From positions 14,942,001-15,006,000 of the forward strand of contig NC_003282.8 in the NCBI RefSeq assembly GCF_000002985.6: DNA of 64,000 nt. The letters run 5' to 3'. The position numbers and the translations under genes were made by a program. This document shows positions 45,601 to 57,560 of the stretch, piece after piece. This DNA comes from Caenorhabditis elegans (lineage: Eukaryota; Nematoda; Chromadorea; Rhabditida; Rhabditidae). A model generated the notes under the pieces. The model ran no database searches, was not told where the DNA came from, and saw only the letters and a program-made list of their open reading frames with translations. The first letter of the stretch is position 1. Every line of letters begins with the position of its first letter.

Positions 45601-48600
45601 AAATTTATAACAATGTAGTAAATTAATAGTTTGCAGAGGAATTTTCGAACACAATTTTGATTAACATTGAAAAATACTGAAAACGAAAATGTATCGACAG
45701 CAGCCTCGATTAGAACGGTAATTCACGAAAAAATTAGTAATTCTCAAACTCCGCAAAAATTGGATAATTAAATTGTTGAAAAAAATTATAAATATTTATG
45801 AAGGACTGGCGAAACAGAAAAAAAATTTTAAAAATTATCAACTAAAGAATCAACTGTTTCGTTATTATCATTAATTGTGTCGTCTTAACTGGGAAATTAA
45901 TTTTGGTGTCGAAAAGTTTCAAATTTTCAAAATATAATTAAAAGTTACTATTTCATTGTTATCATTAATTAAAAAGAGTTTAAATAAAAACGTTGCGAGT
46001 TTTTTGCCCAATAATATTTAAAAACATTTGTGGAGCCTTAAAAAACTTAAATTTATTATGAAAAACAACGAAAAAAAACGAAAATTTATCGACAGCAATC
46101 TAAATTAGAACAGGAAAAGTGGTAAGTATTCCCTCTCTACAACTATTAGTTTGCAATTATTTATAAATATGATGAACACAAAAAAAAATTGAAAAAAATT
46201 AATCAACTAAAAATCAACTGTTTCGCTAATCTCATTAGAGCAGTTGAAGAAAAATAAAGTATTGTATCAATATTATTATTAATTAAAGAGATTTTTAAGA
46301 GAATATTTCATTTTGTATAAGAGAATATTTCATTTTGAGGTTTTCTGAAACAAAAAAAAGAGCTTTTTTCACTTTTTTGTCATTTATATTAACAAACTCG
46401 TTGTAAATCAGTAGTGCCCCAAGAATGGAAACTTGAAAATTTGAGAAAAATAAATTGTGAAATAATAATTTTCAGACTCCAAAAACAACTTCGCCTACAC
46501 CGAATTTTATAGTTGCATTGCTATGTACTTTTGGAGTATTTTCCGGGGAAAAAAATTCAATAAATTAATTTAAAAAATTTACTGTTTCTATTTTGTCATA
46601 AATTGTTTCGTTTTAGCTGGGAAATTAATGCATTCTTTTTAAAATTTCTTAAAATTTCAAGCTTTTAAAATACGATAAAAAGTTACTGTTTCATGGCTAT
46701 GATTAATAGGAGAGAGTATGAAAAACAATAGTGAGTAATCTTCATTGGAGAAAATTTTTCATTTTTTTTTCATTAGTGTCATCTGTTGAAGCATTAGTTT
46801 CCCGGAAAGTTCTAAAATTGCTTTTTGACTTACTCTGGAAAACACCAAACAAAAACCAAACAAAATATCAATTTTTGAAATTGTACTAGCGAAAAGGTGA
46901 GAAAATGGTCTTAATCGACTGGCGAAAAAAAAATTACTGTTTCATCATTATCATTTATTAGAGCGGATTTTAATACAAATATTTTCGTTTGCTTTTGCTT
47001 GATAATCAGCTTATTGGATTTATTTTCACTTATTCGTGGAGAAAATTTAAGTTTCTAATTATTTTCGGTCATTTCCATCATTTTGGATCCAAATTGTAAT
47101 TTTTTTTCGAAAGTTGGAAAATTAGAAATTAGGTGAATCAGTCACTACTGAATTTTCCAGAATTAGCGATAATAGTCGATTTTTGGTTTATTTTTTGGGT
47201 TGGTTGACTTAGTGATCGACCATTTTTAAAAGTGTGCACTGATATTTATATCTTGAAACAGAATTTTTTTTTGTTGCAAAAACCAAATTTGGATCACACT
47301 TTAACGTTCACTTTAAAAAGTTTTGATCTCTTGAAGATAAATTATTGGTTATTAAATGGTAGAAAAAAATTTACAAATAAATGTTTTGATATCAAGTTTT
47401 TCATGTTAAAAACAGAGGAGTAATTTTCAATGGCATGAAGCGAAGATCATGAAAATTAAAACAAATACAATATTCTGAAAACAGTTAAAGTTTAATTTAA
47501 TAAAATATTTCCAGATAGTGATAATCAGTGTGGCTGGAGCATTTCGAAAAGGCAAAAGCTTTTTACTCAACTTTTTCCTGGAGTATCTCTACAGTTTGCA
47601 CAAATCTCAACAGAGTGACAGCTCACTCGAATGGTTAACTGACGACTGTCAGTTACATGGATTTCATTGGAGAGCTGGAGTTAAGAGGGATACTGTCGGT
47701 TAGTTCTGAACTCAGATAATAAACTGATTATGTAAGTTTCAGGTATCTGGTTATGGGGTGAACCTATTATGATTGAGTCGGTGACGGGAGAAATGTTTGC
47801 TGTTGTACTGGTAATTTATTTCATTGAATTTCCCTGCGCAAGGATGACACGCAAATTCGTGAAGCGTTCCAAATTTCTGTCATTTTTGGTTCAATAATGA
47901 AATTTTCTGCAAAAAATAAGAAAAACTTCGAATTAGAAAATGAAATTCTACCTTTTATAACAATTTGTTGAAACAGTAAATTTTTAATTTTTTGTTGTAA
48001 AAATTTCAGTTTTTTTTTTTTAATTTTCGAACAAAACCTTTAAAAATCCTCGAACAACTCGAACAAACTTGTTTGCTGTTGTACTAGTAAGTTTGATACG
48101 ATGCTCCGTTGCTGGGCTCTATCCATTTCAAATTTCTTAACCACGTGACTAGATGGCTGCTCAAAAAATTGTGCAGTGCATTTTTTGTGATTTTCTATTT
48201 AATTCAGAAAATTAGTTGCACAGAGGGAGAAATACCATATCAAATAGAAATAAAACTTTGAATTGTATATCAATTTGTTGAAACATTTTTTTTCGTTTTT
48301 CAAAAAATGTCAAATTTGCTTTATTTTGAAAAAAACATTGTCAATCATAATTAAAGTTAAAAGAATGCCTTATTTTTCACTGCTTCAACCCTATACTTTT
48401 TCATACTTTTCACTTAAACTTCAAAATTCCCACGATTTCCAATGTATTGCTGCTGTTCGATTTATTTTCTCAAAAATTATCCACCGAAAAAACGATACTT
48501 TTTGTGTATTTATGCGTTTGTTCGTATTTTCAGAGTCCATCACAAATAGAATTTGAAAAATAATAATTTTACTGTTTATAATAATTAGTTGAAACAGTTC

Positions 48601-51600
48601 TTTATTGATTTTTCAAAAAAATAAAAATTTCAAAATTTGGGGAAAGGGAAAAGAGGCAAAACGATTAAAATCTAATTTTTCGAGTTTTCAAAAAATTCAT
48701 ACGGTTTCACATTTTTCATATAAACATTCAAAAATAAAGATCTAAACTCCAGTATTTTGTAGATGGATACACAGGGAACATTTGACAACAATTCAACATA
48801 TCAACAATGTATGACGGTTTTTGCACTTTCTACGATAGTTAGCAGTGTACAGGTTTGTAATTATCTTTCGGTACCAAAATATATAGTTTTTTGGAAGAAA
48901 CCCACTTTGAAAAAAACTTGCAAAAAGATGATGAAAATCAAAATTCTGGTTTTGAATTTTTAAGAAAAAAATTGTTCTAATATTCCCTGTTTCACATTGT
49001 TGATGAATTTTTGAAGAATTTTTGAATTTTTCAATCGTTTTTGAGAATAATTCATAGGAAAAATGGACGAAACCATTGAGAGAATAATTTTTAATTTTAG
49101 TTTCAACTTTAATATGTCAAATTACGGTTCGCAATTTCACCTTTTTCTATTTTGAAGTTACCTACTTCAAAGTTCCAATCTGATATTTTCAATCAAATTT
49201 CAATGTGACACTTTTTCAATTGTTTCATATATTTCCAGTGATTTTTCAATTTAATAATCTGCAGTTTTTGAACGCGTCTAAAATTTTTTTTCAAAAGTAG
49301 AATAATGTAAATTCCTGCAATTTCAGATTTACAACGTAGTGGACAACATTCAAGAGGATGCTCTCCAACATCTTTCACTTTTTGTCGAATACGGTAGAAT
49401 AGCCATGGAACAACCACACAATTTTGGAAAACCATTTCAAGTAAGTTTTGGATTTTTAGGTAATTTTAAGCTTTTTATTAGTCTTGGACTGACAATGACT
49501 ATTCATTCTCGAAGTATTTAGTCTTTGTGGTTATTCTGATATACTCCAGTAGTTCACTGTTGAAAAAATTATTGCCCTTATCAAAATGGCCAATTAATAA
49601 TAGTCTTGCATGCAATGCTAATAAAAAATGCAATTATTAAATTAAAAAAAATGTTTTCGGAAAATAATTACTGTTTCAAATTTTTCATGAAAAATCGAAA
49701 TATTTTTGGTCATTCCATAGGGTTACCGACTAATAATTAGTAAGATTATAGAAGACGACTCTTGAAATAAATCTGATTTTCTTAAGTTTAAAGAAAAGAG
49801 GTGTATTCTATTATTATCTGAATTATCCAGACTGCTTCACAGTTTCAAAATAAATAATTGATAAATAATTAATATATTTCAATTGATCCATTTTTCCTTG
49901 ATTCTATTTCGATAGTTTCAATATTTCAACAACTTGAAAAATCATTTTATATGAACTACAGATTTCTATTTTAAAAAAGATTCAGTTTTGGTTTCAATTT
50001 TACAATGATGAAATAATCTTCTTGTAGTTTTCAATGATTTTCTGCGAAAAAAGTGTATTGAAAAATTTACGGTTTCAAAATGTTAATTTGAATAGTTTTT
50101 TTTTTAATTAATATGCTTCTTGCACTGGAAAGTTGAAATTAAAAATCGCTATTTCAAATTGTTAGGAAATACTGTAGTTTTTCATTGATTTTTCTCCCAT
50201 AATTATTCCCTAAATTTGTACCTATTCCAATAAGCAACTAGCAACTATTATTTTCCTTATCAAATTTACCAGTTGGAAAAATAGTCTTTGATTCAATATT
50301 AATAGGAAAAATACCCTGATTTATTGATAAAAATATTTTCGAAAAGTAATGACTGTTTCATATTTTTGATGAAAAATCGAAATTTTTTGGGCATTCAATT
50401 TTTCCGTTACGATATCAATAATTTGTAAGACGACGCCTGATACGTCTGATTTTTAAAAGTTTGAAGAAAAAATGTAAGAAAAAAATGGGTAATTTATGCA
50501 GACTGTTTCACATTTTTGTTGAATTGTAAAAGCCATTCAATAACATTATTGTGGACTTTTCTACATTTTTAAACCATTTTCAACATTCTAGACATCGTGT
50601 TAACTTTTCAAACTGACTTTAGTTTTGCAAAGAGGTTGTTTCACTGTTGAAATAATCTTCTTACGACAATTTTCTGCGAAAAAAGTGTATTAAAATATTT
50701 TACGGTTTCAAAATGTTAATTTAAATAGTTTATTTCAAAAAAAAACTAATCATGTAGGTTTTTTTTTTGATGATCTCAAAATACTTTTTGTACTTGAAAA
50801 TTGAAATTAAAAAATCGCGGTTTCAAATTGTTGGGGAAAACTGTAGTTTTCATTGATTTTGCTCGCGATGACATAAACAGTGCCCTTTGCAAAAGTTAAA
50901 AAATTAATTTTTCAGCCTACACTGAAAATTAGCCATTTTTAATTGGACAACAAGCCATCAAATTGAAAGCTCTGAGTTGTTTCTTTTCAACTAAAACTTT
51001 GCCTGAAATTAATTTTTTTACTGTTTCAAATTTTTGAGAAATTTCGGGAGAAAAGTTGTACCTATTCACATATCGAAATCTTTCAGCAACTAGTATTCTG
51101 TGTTCGTGACTTCAAAAATCAGGAGGAATACGAATTCGGTGAGAATGGAGGTACTGATTTTCTGGATAACGTGTTGCAAACAAATCCCGAACAACCTGAA
51201 GAAATCAAGCAAGTCAGGGAATTATTAAGAGAATATTTTGAGGATATTCAATGTTATTTACTACCACATCCTGGATATAAAGTTGCAGAACGACAGAGTT
51301 TTAGAGGACATGTTAAAGGTTAGTTTCAGAATTTTCGAAATTTTTTTTGAAAAAAGAACGTTGTAATGTTTCAAGTTGTACATTTTTTCTTGATTTTTTC
51401 ACGAAAAATTGTTCCGCTTTTTCTGATTTATAAAAATGTGAGAACATCCATAGGTGTTCTATTTGCGGCCACACTCATATATTGTTTAAATTTTAAATGC
51501 GGAAGACACGAATTCAGTTTTTCAATAGAAATTCACGGATAAGCTCGGCACATATTTCGGTTTTTTGTCAATTTTTGAAAAGTGAATTTATGCATTATTT

Positions 51601-54230
51601 CAAAAAAAAAATCGACTGTTTCACAAATGTTAGATAATGGTCAATTGGAATGAGTAAGTGATTTTGTATTTAATCAATTTGGATTTAGTTTAATTTTAGG
51701 AAATTTTCCCGAACTTTCAAATTTCCTAACAATAAGAAAATTGGAAAATCCATCCTCAATTTTCTCTAGAAATATCTAGAAAATCTAGAAAAAAACAAAG
51801 AAATTATGAAAAATAATTATTAATTGAAAATGTGTACTTGTGTCTAGAATGTCTCGAAAAAATCGACAATTTAAGGAAAAAATTTACCAATTTTTAAAAA
51901 TTGTTAAAATTATAAGTTGAAAAATAATATTTTGGTGTCTTAGTTTTTCTTTTTCAAAAGTTTCAAAAATTAAATTACACAAAATAGAAACAAAACAAAT
52001 TTTGAAATAAAACTCAGGAACAATAAAAACTTTTTTTTATAAACTTGAAAAAAACTTACTGTTTCGAAAAAATGTAAAACTGTTCAGTTCAAAAATATGT
52101 CAATCTGGTGTTGAATAGGCTTCCAAAAATTTATAGATTTATTTCTTAAATGTGTACGTAAAAAGGATATGTACCTACAATGTTTAAATAAAAATTAACA
52201 ACTTTCTCTAAACATTCAAACTTTTAAAAACTTCTCAAAAATGCTACTGTTTCAATACAGTTTGAAAATTGACACTTAAAAAAACCTTCATTGGTACTTC
52301 GTTTCCGTATTTTCTACTTTTTTTCGGAAATTTAAATTTGAGATAATATATAAAAAATTGCAGATCTTCGTCCACTATTCCGTGAAGAGCTGAAAAAGAT
52401 GGTACCAAATCTGCTGGGACCCCATATTCTGAAACCAAAAATAGTGAATGGAAAAACAGTAACATGCCGGAAAATGATACAATATTTCAAAGAATACGCA
52501 GCCTCATTCGACGGAGAAACTCTTCCACAACCACAAAGTATTCTCAATGCAAATGCAAAATTAATATGTATTGAAGCAGCACATGAAGCTAAAGTGAATT
52601 ATAGTCGAGGAATGGATAGATCAACGTATGGAACACGTATGATGTCAGAGAAGAAGCTTCTTGAAGCACATATTAAACATGGAATTACTGCATTAAACAT
52701 TTTTGATAAATGTCCAAGAATTGGAGCAAAAGAAGTTCGAAATTTGTTGCTGGAGAAGTTACAAGAGGATATTAATGTCGGTTTTTGGGAAACTTTTTTC
52801 GATTTTAAAGCTGAATACCTATGGAAATGCTGAAAATCAATTTTTTTTAGTTTTGAGAAATACTGTTTCAAAAAAAGTTTAAGGATATTTCTTAATACAA
52901 GTTTTTTTTTACTTTTTGTTTTGAAATTCTCATATTCTAAAACACTATTTTTGGTAATTGTTCAACAATTGGGAGTTGACTGGGCATATTTAAAAGATAG
53001 ATTTATATAGGTTTTGTGAAACAGTAGATTTTTTTTTCGATTTTTGAAATTAAATAACTAGCCACTTTTTGATCTCTTTTGGTGAGATTTACTAACACTT
53101 TTCTTATATTTTGCTGTAGGAAAGAGCAAACTAAAAAAATTAGTTTTTTTTTATCTATAGGAAATATGTTTAGTCTGGAATGAGCGTTGTAAACTCTTTT
53201 TTCAAATATAAATTTTATGAAACAGTAATTTTTTGAAAATTTCCCATTTTTCCTCTGTATTACGCTAATTTTATTAGTTGGAAAAGTTGCAACTGTATTT
53301 TTTGTGCAAAAATACAAACATAGTAACTTTTTTTGAAAATTGAAAAAAAATTGGTGGCACAGTTTTTTTTAAATTTATCTGTAAAATTTTTTTTCTCACT
53401 TTTCGTGGCCATCTAGGAAAGGGATCCTGTGAATTTTAAATAATGTAAAAATAAGAATGATTCAATTATTAAATCAAAAGCTATTGTTTATCATTCTACA
53501 TGCATAATAAGCAACGGAATGACACTACATTTTGGAAATCTTAAATAAAAAATTTTCGAAACAGTAATTTTTTTAATCAGTTCAGAAAAAATTGAAAACT
53601 GCATTACAATTTTTGAAAATCTGCGCCATAGCCGTGTCATTTGTGCAAGTTTGTTGTTTTCAAGAAGACAATTTCTAGAAAATGAACACTTTTTTCTAAA
53701 AGGACGCACGATTTTTTTTCCAATTTTCGACCACGTGGTGAATGCATAGGATGTATTTTTTTAAACAAATCCAAACATACTTAGTATTTCAGCTTTAATG
53801 GGTCATAGCCTACACTTAATCTATTATTCAACTTTAGCTTCACTTTGAATATGATATTTTTGAAACAGTAAATTTTTATTTTGAAAATTCTCGAATCGTA
53901 CACTTTTCAGGCTGAACTTGAAAAGTACAAAAGACTAAATGAAGCTAAACGAGTAACTGGATGTGCTTCTGCAATGCTTGCATGTGGAGATTCAGTTTTT
54001 CTGGGAATTGGGCTCGGAAGTGCTGCTAGTGGAGCCATTGCAGGTATGAAATATGATTTTAAAAAACTCTGAAAACTGTGAAATTTCCAGGAGCAGTGCT
54101 GACACTTCAAGCTGGTGTAGTTAGTCTTGGAATCGTCGCCATCCCAATCTCATTGACTACTTTATTCTTTATTTGGGCCTATGTATGGACTAAACCCTGC
54201 TTTGAGAAGGTTTCTAATAAAAATAAATAG
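39628..54230 (+). CDS. Atlastin (dynamin-superfamily ER-fusion GTPase), 520 aa, ten exons
   Basis: Exons: 39628-39720, 43440-43535, 47515-47698, 47743-47810, 48763-48852, 49327-49440, 51087-51318, 52364-52776, 53911-54043, 54091-54230 (1563 nt, in frame to TAG). The G domain shows the P-loop GAFRKGKS (G1), the [11 protein letters not shown] switch (G3) and VFCVRDF (the atlastin RD-type G4), with the characteristic [15 protein letters not shown] and LLPHPGYKV. Exon 8 encodes the three-helix middle domain. Exons 9-10 encode two closely spaced hydrophobic segments ending [10 protein letters not shown], followed by a very short cytosolic tail. Atlastins tether and fuse ER tubules. Introns 1 and 2 are nearly 4 kb each; a collagen gene is nested antisense in intron 2, and 23 piRNA promoter cores lie in the introns. 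The exon 8 donor (AAT then GTCGGT) is unusual. I cannot tell which named worm paralogue this is. Confidence 0.93.
40407..42537. ncRNA. Predicted 21U-RNA genes in atlastin intron 1 (four cores)
   Basis: Plus cores: 40407-40414 and 42530-42537. Minus cores: 40613-40620 and 41231-41238. The 42530 copy continues as CTGTTTCAGC and so could also act as a cryptic acceptor for the host transcript. Degenerate CTGTTTCT copies occur at about 41664 and 42190. Confidence 0.68.
43195..43380. repeat. Two adjacent small fold-back repeats with CCGACATCTG ends
   Basis: The first, about 43204-43258, pairs TCCGACATCTGGTGGG with CCCGTAAGATGTCGG. The second, about 43310-43377, pairs TCCGACATCTGCCGGG with GCCGGCAGATGTCGG. 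They end about 60 bp before atlastin exon 2. The same TAGATGTCGGC phrase occurs alone at about 32230, so this is a dispersed family. Confidence 0.75.
43645..44752 (-). CDS. Cuticle collagen (nematode col family), 289 aa, nested antisense in atlastin intron 2
   Basis: Exons 44672-44752, 43755-44491 and 43645-43696 give 870 nt in frame. The N-terminus [20 protein letters not shown] continues into a hydrophobic signal-anchor segment. A subtilisin-type site region precedes the Gly-X-Y domains, as usual in worm cuticle collagens. Gly-X-Y runs are split by cysteine knots: CAGCC before the first run, then a [13 protein letters not shown] spacer, then the main collagenous domain with one interruption ([11 protein letters not shown]). 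The C-terminus [20 protein letters not shown] is the conserved tail of a large col subgroup. It would be secreted by hypodermis, trimerised and cross-linked into cuticle. Intron 1 contains a piRNA core on the same strand (44619). Member identity cannot be fixed by eye. Confidence 0.96.
44619..47261. ncRNA. Predicted 21U-RNA genes in atlastin intron 2 (six cores)
   Basis: Minus cores: 44619-44626 (inside collagen intron 1) and 47254-47261. Plus cores: 45140-45147, 45221-45228, 46686-46693, 46937-46944. Several copies are followed by CATTATNATCATTTATTNGA-like text, and degenerate relatives ending in G or T (CTGTTTCG at 45853 and 46217; CTGTTTCT at 45533 and 46581) share it, marking an old expansion of one unit. 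The segment is related to 58.5-60.6 kb. Confidence 0.7.
44805..44811 (-). promoter_or_regulatory. TATA box of the collagen gene
   Basis: The minus strand reads GCTATAAAATGG about 55 nt upstream of the collagen ATG, a normal TATA-to-start distance for short-leader worm collagens. The ATG overlapping the box (44804) would lie upstream of the expected transcription start. Confidence 0.6.
47832..47872. repeat. Short dispersed repeat (GGATGACACGCAAATTCGTG)
   Basis: A GC-richer phrase, GGATGACACGCAAATTCGTG followed by AAGCGTTCC, immediately after exon 4. From memory it is a frequent phrase in C. elegans repeats; only one copy is visible in this window. Confidence 0.35.
47969..53868. ncRNA. Predicted 21U-RNA genes in atlastin introns 4-8 (thirteen cores)
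   Basis: Intron 4: minus 47969-47976, 48590-48597. Intron 5: plus 48987-48994. Intron 6: plus 49671-49678, 50353-50360, 50503-50510, 51021-51028. Intron 7: plus 51616-51623, 52247-52254. Intron 8: plus 52863-52870, minus 53017-53024, 53218-53225, 53861-53868. Only introns longer than about 400 bp carry cores. Introns 3 and 9 (44 and 47 bp) have none. Sense and antisense orientations are both used. Confidence 0.72.
48070..48092 (+). pseudogene. Fragment of duplicated atlastin exon 4 end inside intron 4
   Basis: TGTTTGCTGTTGTACT repeats the last coding bases of exon 4 (about 47794-47809) and is followed by AGTAAGTTT, resembling the exon 4 donor GGTAATTT. The next ~110 bp (ACCACGTGACTAG...TTTTTGTGATTTTCTA) recurs at 57268-57325, so this belongs to the segmental duplications of the locus. 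Confidence 0.55.
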
Positions 54231-54741
54231 ATTGATTTTTTTTAAACTAATTTTTTGAACTTTTTTGTGAGGAAAATGTCATATCGAAACTTTGTTGTGA
54301 ATAAATATTTTAGCTATGTTTTCCGAACAGCGAGGTACTATTGAAATTATTTGTGGAGTGATGATGAAGTGCTGGTGAAACAGTGAATTTATGAGAAGTT
54401 TTAAAAAATCTGTTTCATTACGGATATTTGTCGCGAAACATTGCTAAATCAAAAAATGAAAATAATGAGCAGTAAAGTTGGAAATATTAATTTGTTGTTA
54501 GTTGAGATTTTGCAAAGACTATTGAAATTTTAACATTTTTCTTATAAAAAGATTTCAAGAGATTGTTATTATAAAAAGTTAGTTAAAAGTTATTATAAAA
54601 AGTTAGTGAAACAGTTGATTTATTAAATTGAAAGTAAATTAACATTTATAACAAAGAAAGCAGGACAATATGGTTAAGTAGAGAAAAACACGCAAAATTC
54701 AGAAAAAGTAGTCACGGGTTTTTTTTTTAATTAATAAAATT

Positions 54742-55036
54742 TTATTTATTACATGATAAACAGTTCGATTTTTGACATTGTTCTTTAGCCAGGAGTATGT
54801 TTGCATATAGAACGTTCAAACGAGATAATCTTTTCTGAATGTCCGAAAGTTCCTCGTTGTAATTGTTGATTAGTTGCTGATGATTGTATCTCTCGTCGGA
54901 TATCTCAGGTGGAATGTGATTGGTCCTTCCAGTGGCTTCGGGCTCTGGAAGTGGCTCTTCGGACTCTGGAGTTTGATATTCTAACTCTGGATCATAATTC
55001 ACTTATAATATTAGCCATTGCTTTCGGGCCGTCCAT
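54742..55036 (-). pseudogene. Small coiled-coil-like reading frame lacking an in-frame ATG; broken or partly missing gene
   Basis: The frame 54742-55002 has coding-like composition: an acidic Pro/Glu-rich start (PELEYQTPESEEPLPEPEAT), then a heptad-rich stretch (ELSDIQKRLSRLNVLYANIL) and a Cys-containing end (QCQKSNCLSCNK). It has no internal Met, and a stop precedes it. An ATG at 55034-55036 opens a frame (MDGPKAMANIIS) that runs into the same region one register off, so a single-base frameshift near 55005 or a missing upstream exon would explain it. I do not recognise the family. The sequence just past its 3' end (54660-54720) recurs at 56.46 and 57.07 kb. Confidence 0.35.
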
Positions 55037-55107
55037 TTTTTATATATATTTTTTTATTTGCCTGACTAGATTCAAATAATCATGATTCTTTGTGATTTTA
55101 AATTTAT

Positions 55108-55255
55108 GGGGTTATTCAAGTAGTGTCGGAAAATTAAAAAGTGTAGAAAAATTACGTCACAACTGTATTCAAGTATATAAAAACATGTATTTAAATACAT
55201 TTGTGACGTCACAAATGTATTTAAATACATTTTGCTATATTACTTGAATAACCCC
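55108..55255. mobile_element. 148-bp inverted-repeat element containing a perfect 46-bp palindrome
   Basis: Terminal repeats GGGGTTATTCAAGTA (55108-55122) and TACTTGAATAACCCC (55241-55255) are perfect inverses. The interior 55185-55230 is a perfect 46-bp palindrome centred on GACGTC. The flanks read AT on each side. Likely a non-autonomous DNA transposon. Confidence 0.8.
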
Positions 55256-55850
55256 ATTAGTTCAAAAAACTGTGAGCAAAATCTCCTGTGAAATAAAAAA
55301 AAACATGAAATCGTACTTTCTATAACAATTCGATGAAACAGATTTTTTTTTTCATTCCTAAAAAGTCTAATTTAGTTTTTTATTTTTTATTTTTAAGTAG
55401 TTTATAATTTCCCAGCGTGGACCGCACCTCCGGCGCGGCTCCCAGCCTCGGGGACATAAACGAATTTTCCAAAACTACCGTAATCTTACAGTACTACTAC
55501 CGTACCACTACAGTTTCGAACAAAATAATCAATTCATGGCCTTTTTTGAATTAATTAAAACTGTTTTTTGGCATTAGAAGAAAATTTAAAAATTTTAATT
55601 TTTAAAGAAATTTAAGTTTCTTCTACTTTTTCATATTGTTCACTTAAATTTCAAAGTATCTGAATTCTCTGATATGCCCTTCACTGTGTGAATTCAACAA
55701 ATATGTTCATGCTTGAGTGCTATTTCTCAAGTATGAACCTGGAGAAAATGAATAAAATCCAAAATTTTGAGTGTTCAAAATTTTGATACTTTGTCTAATT
55801 TTTAACAGAAATACTTGAAAATATAAACCTAAATTGTCAAATTCATAGAC

Positions 55851-55925
55851 ACACAGGGAACCAACAATTCAACATATCAGCAATGTATGACGGTTTTTAC
55901 ACTTTCTACGATAGTGTACAAGTTT
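55851..55925 (+). pseudogene. Degenerate copy of atlastin exon 5 (copy a)
   Basis: GACACACAGGGAACCAACAA followed by TTCAACATATCAGCAATG reproduces exon 5 with an internal deletion in the FDN region, and ends ACGATAGTGTACAAG then GTTTG. The flanking AAATATAAACCTAAATTG text matches the exon 5 copies at 57.9 and 63.3 kb. The reading frame relative to exon 5 is broken by the deletion. Confidence 0.85.
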
Positions 55926-57549
55926 GTATTTTACTGGAATAAAAATCTTAAAAATTTTGTTCTATTTGGCATTTTTTAAAGTTACCAAAATGCCGATTTT
56001 TACAGAAAAAAAATGTTTTTGTGTAATCAGATTTTTATTTTCTGTTTCAGATTGTTAATAACTGACGGGGAATTTATAAAATACTGATATGACAACAACG
56101 ATGACAACAAAAAATCCCACAATTTCTGAAAAGTCGATACGCAGCGAAAAGACTTATGCATTTTGACCCGAATCTCCCTTATTTCTCAAATAGTCTCTAT
56201 TTTTAGGTAAATTTTGGAAAATTTGTCATTTCCTCTTATTCAAGAACTTTTTTTATCAAAAACTTCGAATTAATAACCTTTATTCACACAAGAACCATCT
56301 CATAAATACTACAAAAAGTGCAATAAAATAAGTTTTTAAATGATTTTTTGATTTAAAAACCAGAATTAAATCATATTCCTCGTCCCCATAGTCCTTATCC
56401 TTTTTCTCATCTTTTCCGTCACTTTCCACTTCAATTGTTTCATTTTTGACAGTTTTAGGCAATATGGTTAAGTAGAGAAAAACACCCAAAATTCAGAAAA
56501 AGTAGTCACGGGTTTTGATTAATTACAAATTTATTTGCCTGACTAGATTCAAATAATCGTGATTCTTTGTAATTTTCTACTGTGAGTTTAAAAAATTTTG
56601 AAAACCGAAGTATTAATGAAAGGTTAATGGAAAAATGAAATTTTGAATTTTATAACAATTAGTTGAAACATTTTTTTCAGTAAAAAAGTCAATTTAAGTC
56701 AAAATTTCAGTGTTTTTATTTTGAACCAGTTTCGGAAAAAATTATCAATTTATGATTTTGTTAAAATTAATTAATTAAAACTGTTTTTTTTTTTGGAATA
56801 GAAGAAAGTTTTAATTTTTTAATGTTTTAAGAAATTTTTTTCTGCTGTTTCATATTGTTCACTTAAACTTTGAAGTATCTGTATTCTTCAATTGGCCGTA
56901 CGTAATATGAATAGAGATATAAAAATGGTTGGCTTTTTCACTAACCGTATACATACACACAAATAAATTGTATATCTGCTTTAATGTTACCAACCCGTCA
57001 TCAGAACAGATATACAAATTCATTAAAGTAGAAATAAATTAACATTTATAACAAAGAAAATGGAAAGTATGGCTGGGTAGAAGAAAATCATCTAATATTC
57101 AGAAAAGGTAGGAGAAGCGGAATGAGTTTTGCTCTTTTTTCTTTTCATATTTCCACATAATATTCAAAATGTCCGTAAAATTCCTGAAACTGGCAAAAAA
57201 TTAAATACGAGCTAGTTAAAATTCAGAAAAAATAGTCACGGGGTTCTATTTATTAAAAGTTTATTTACCACGTGACTAGGTGGCTTTTCAAAAAAAATGT
57301 GAATTTTTGTGATTTTCTAATTAGATCGAAAAATTGGAAAACCGACGGGTTAATGAAAAAATGAAATTTTGAATTTAATATCAATTAGCTGAAGAATTTA
57401 TTTTGTTTTGTTTTTTCGACAAATTTCAAGTTTGCCTTTTTTTCATTATTTTCAAACCGTTTCGAAACATGTTGCCAATTGTAATTTTTCAAAAACCATC
57501 CGAATCAATTTTTTTAGACTTTTGAAGAAAACGAAAAAATTTATATTAT

Positions 57550-57560
57550 GGGGGGGGGGG
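57550..57560 (+). repeat. G11 homopolymer tract
   Basis: Eleven consecutive G followed by CGC. Long G tracts can form G-quadruplexes and in C. elegans are deleted when the DOG-1 (FANCJ-like) helicase is missing. Confidence 0.95.

Noticed and set aside
56280-56489. 69-codon minus frame with an acidic Lys/Asp/Glu stretch
   Set aside because: No ATG, sits in a duplicated flank sequence, and no homologue is recognised; too weak to call even as a gene remnant.
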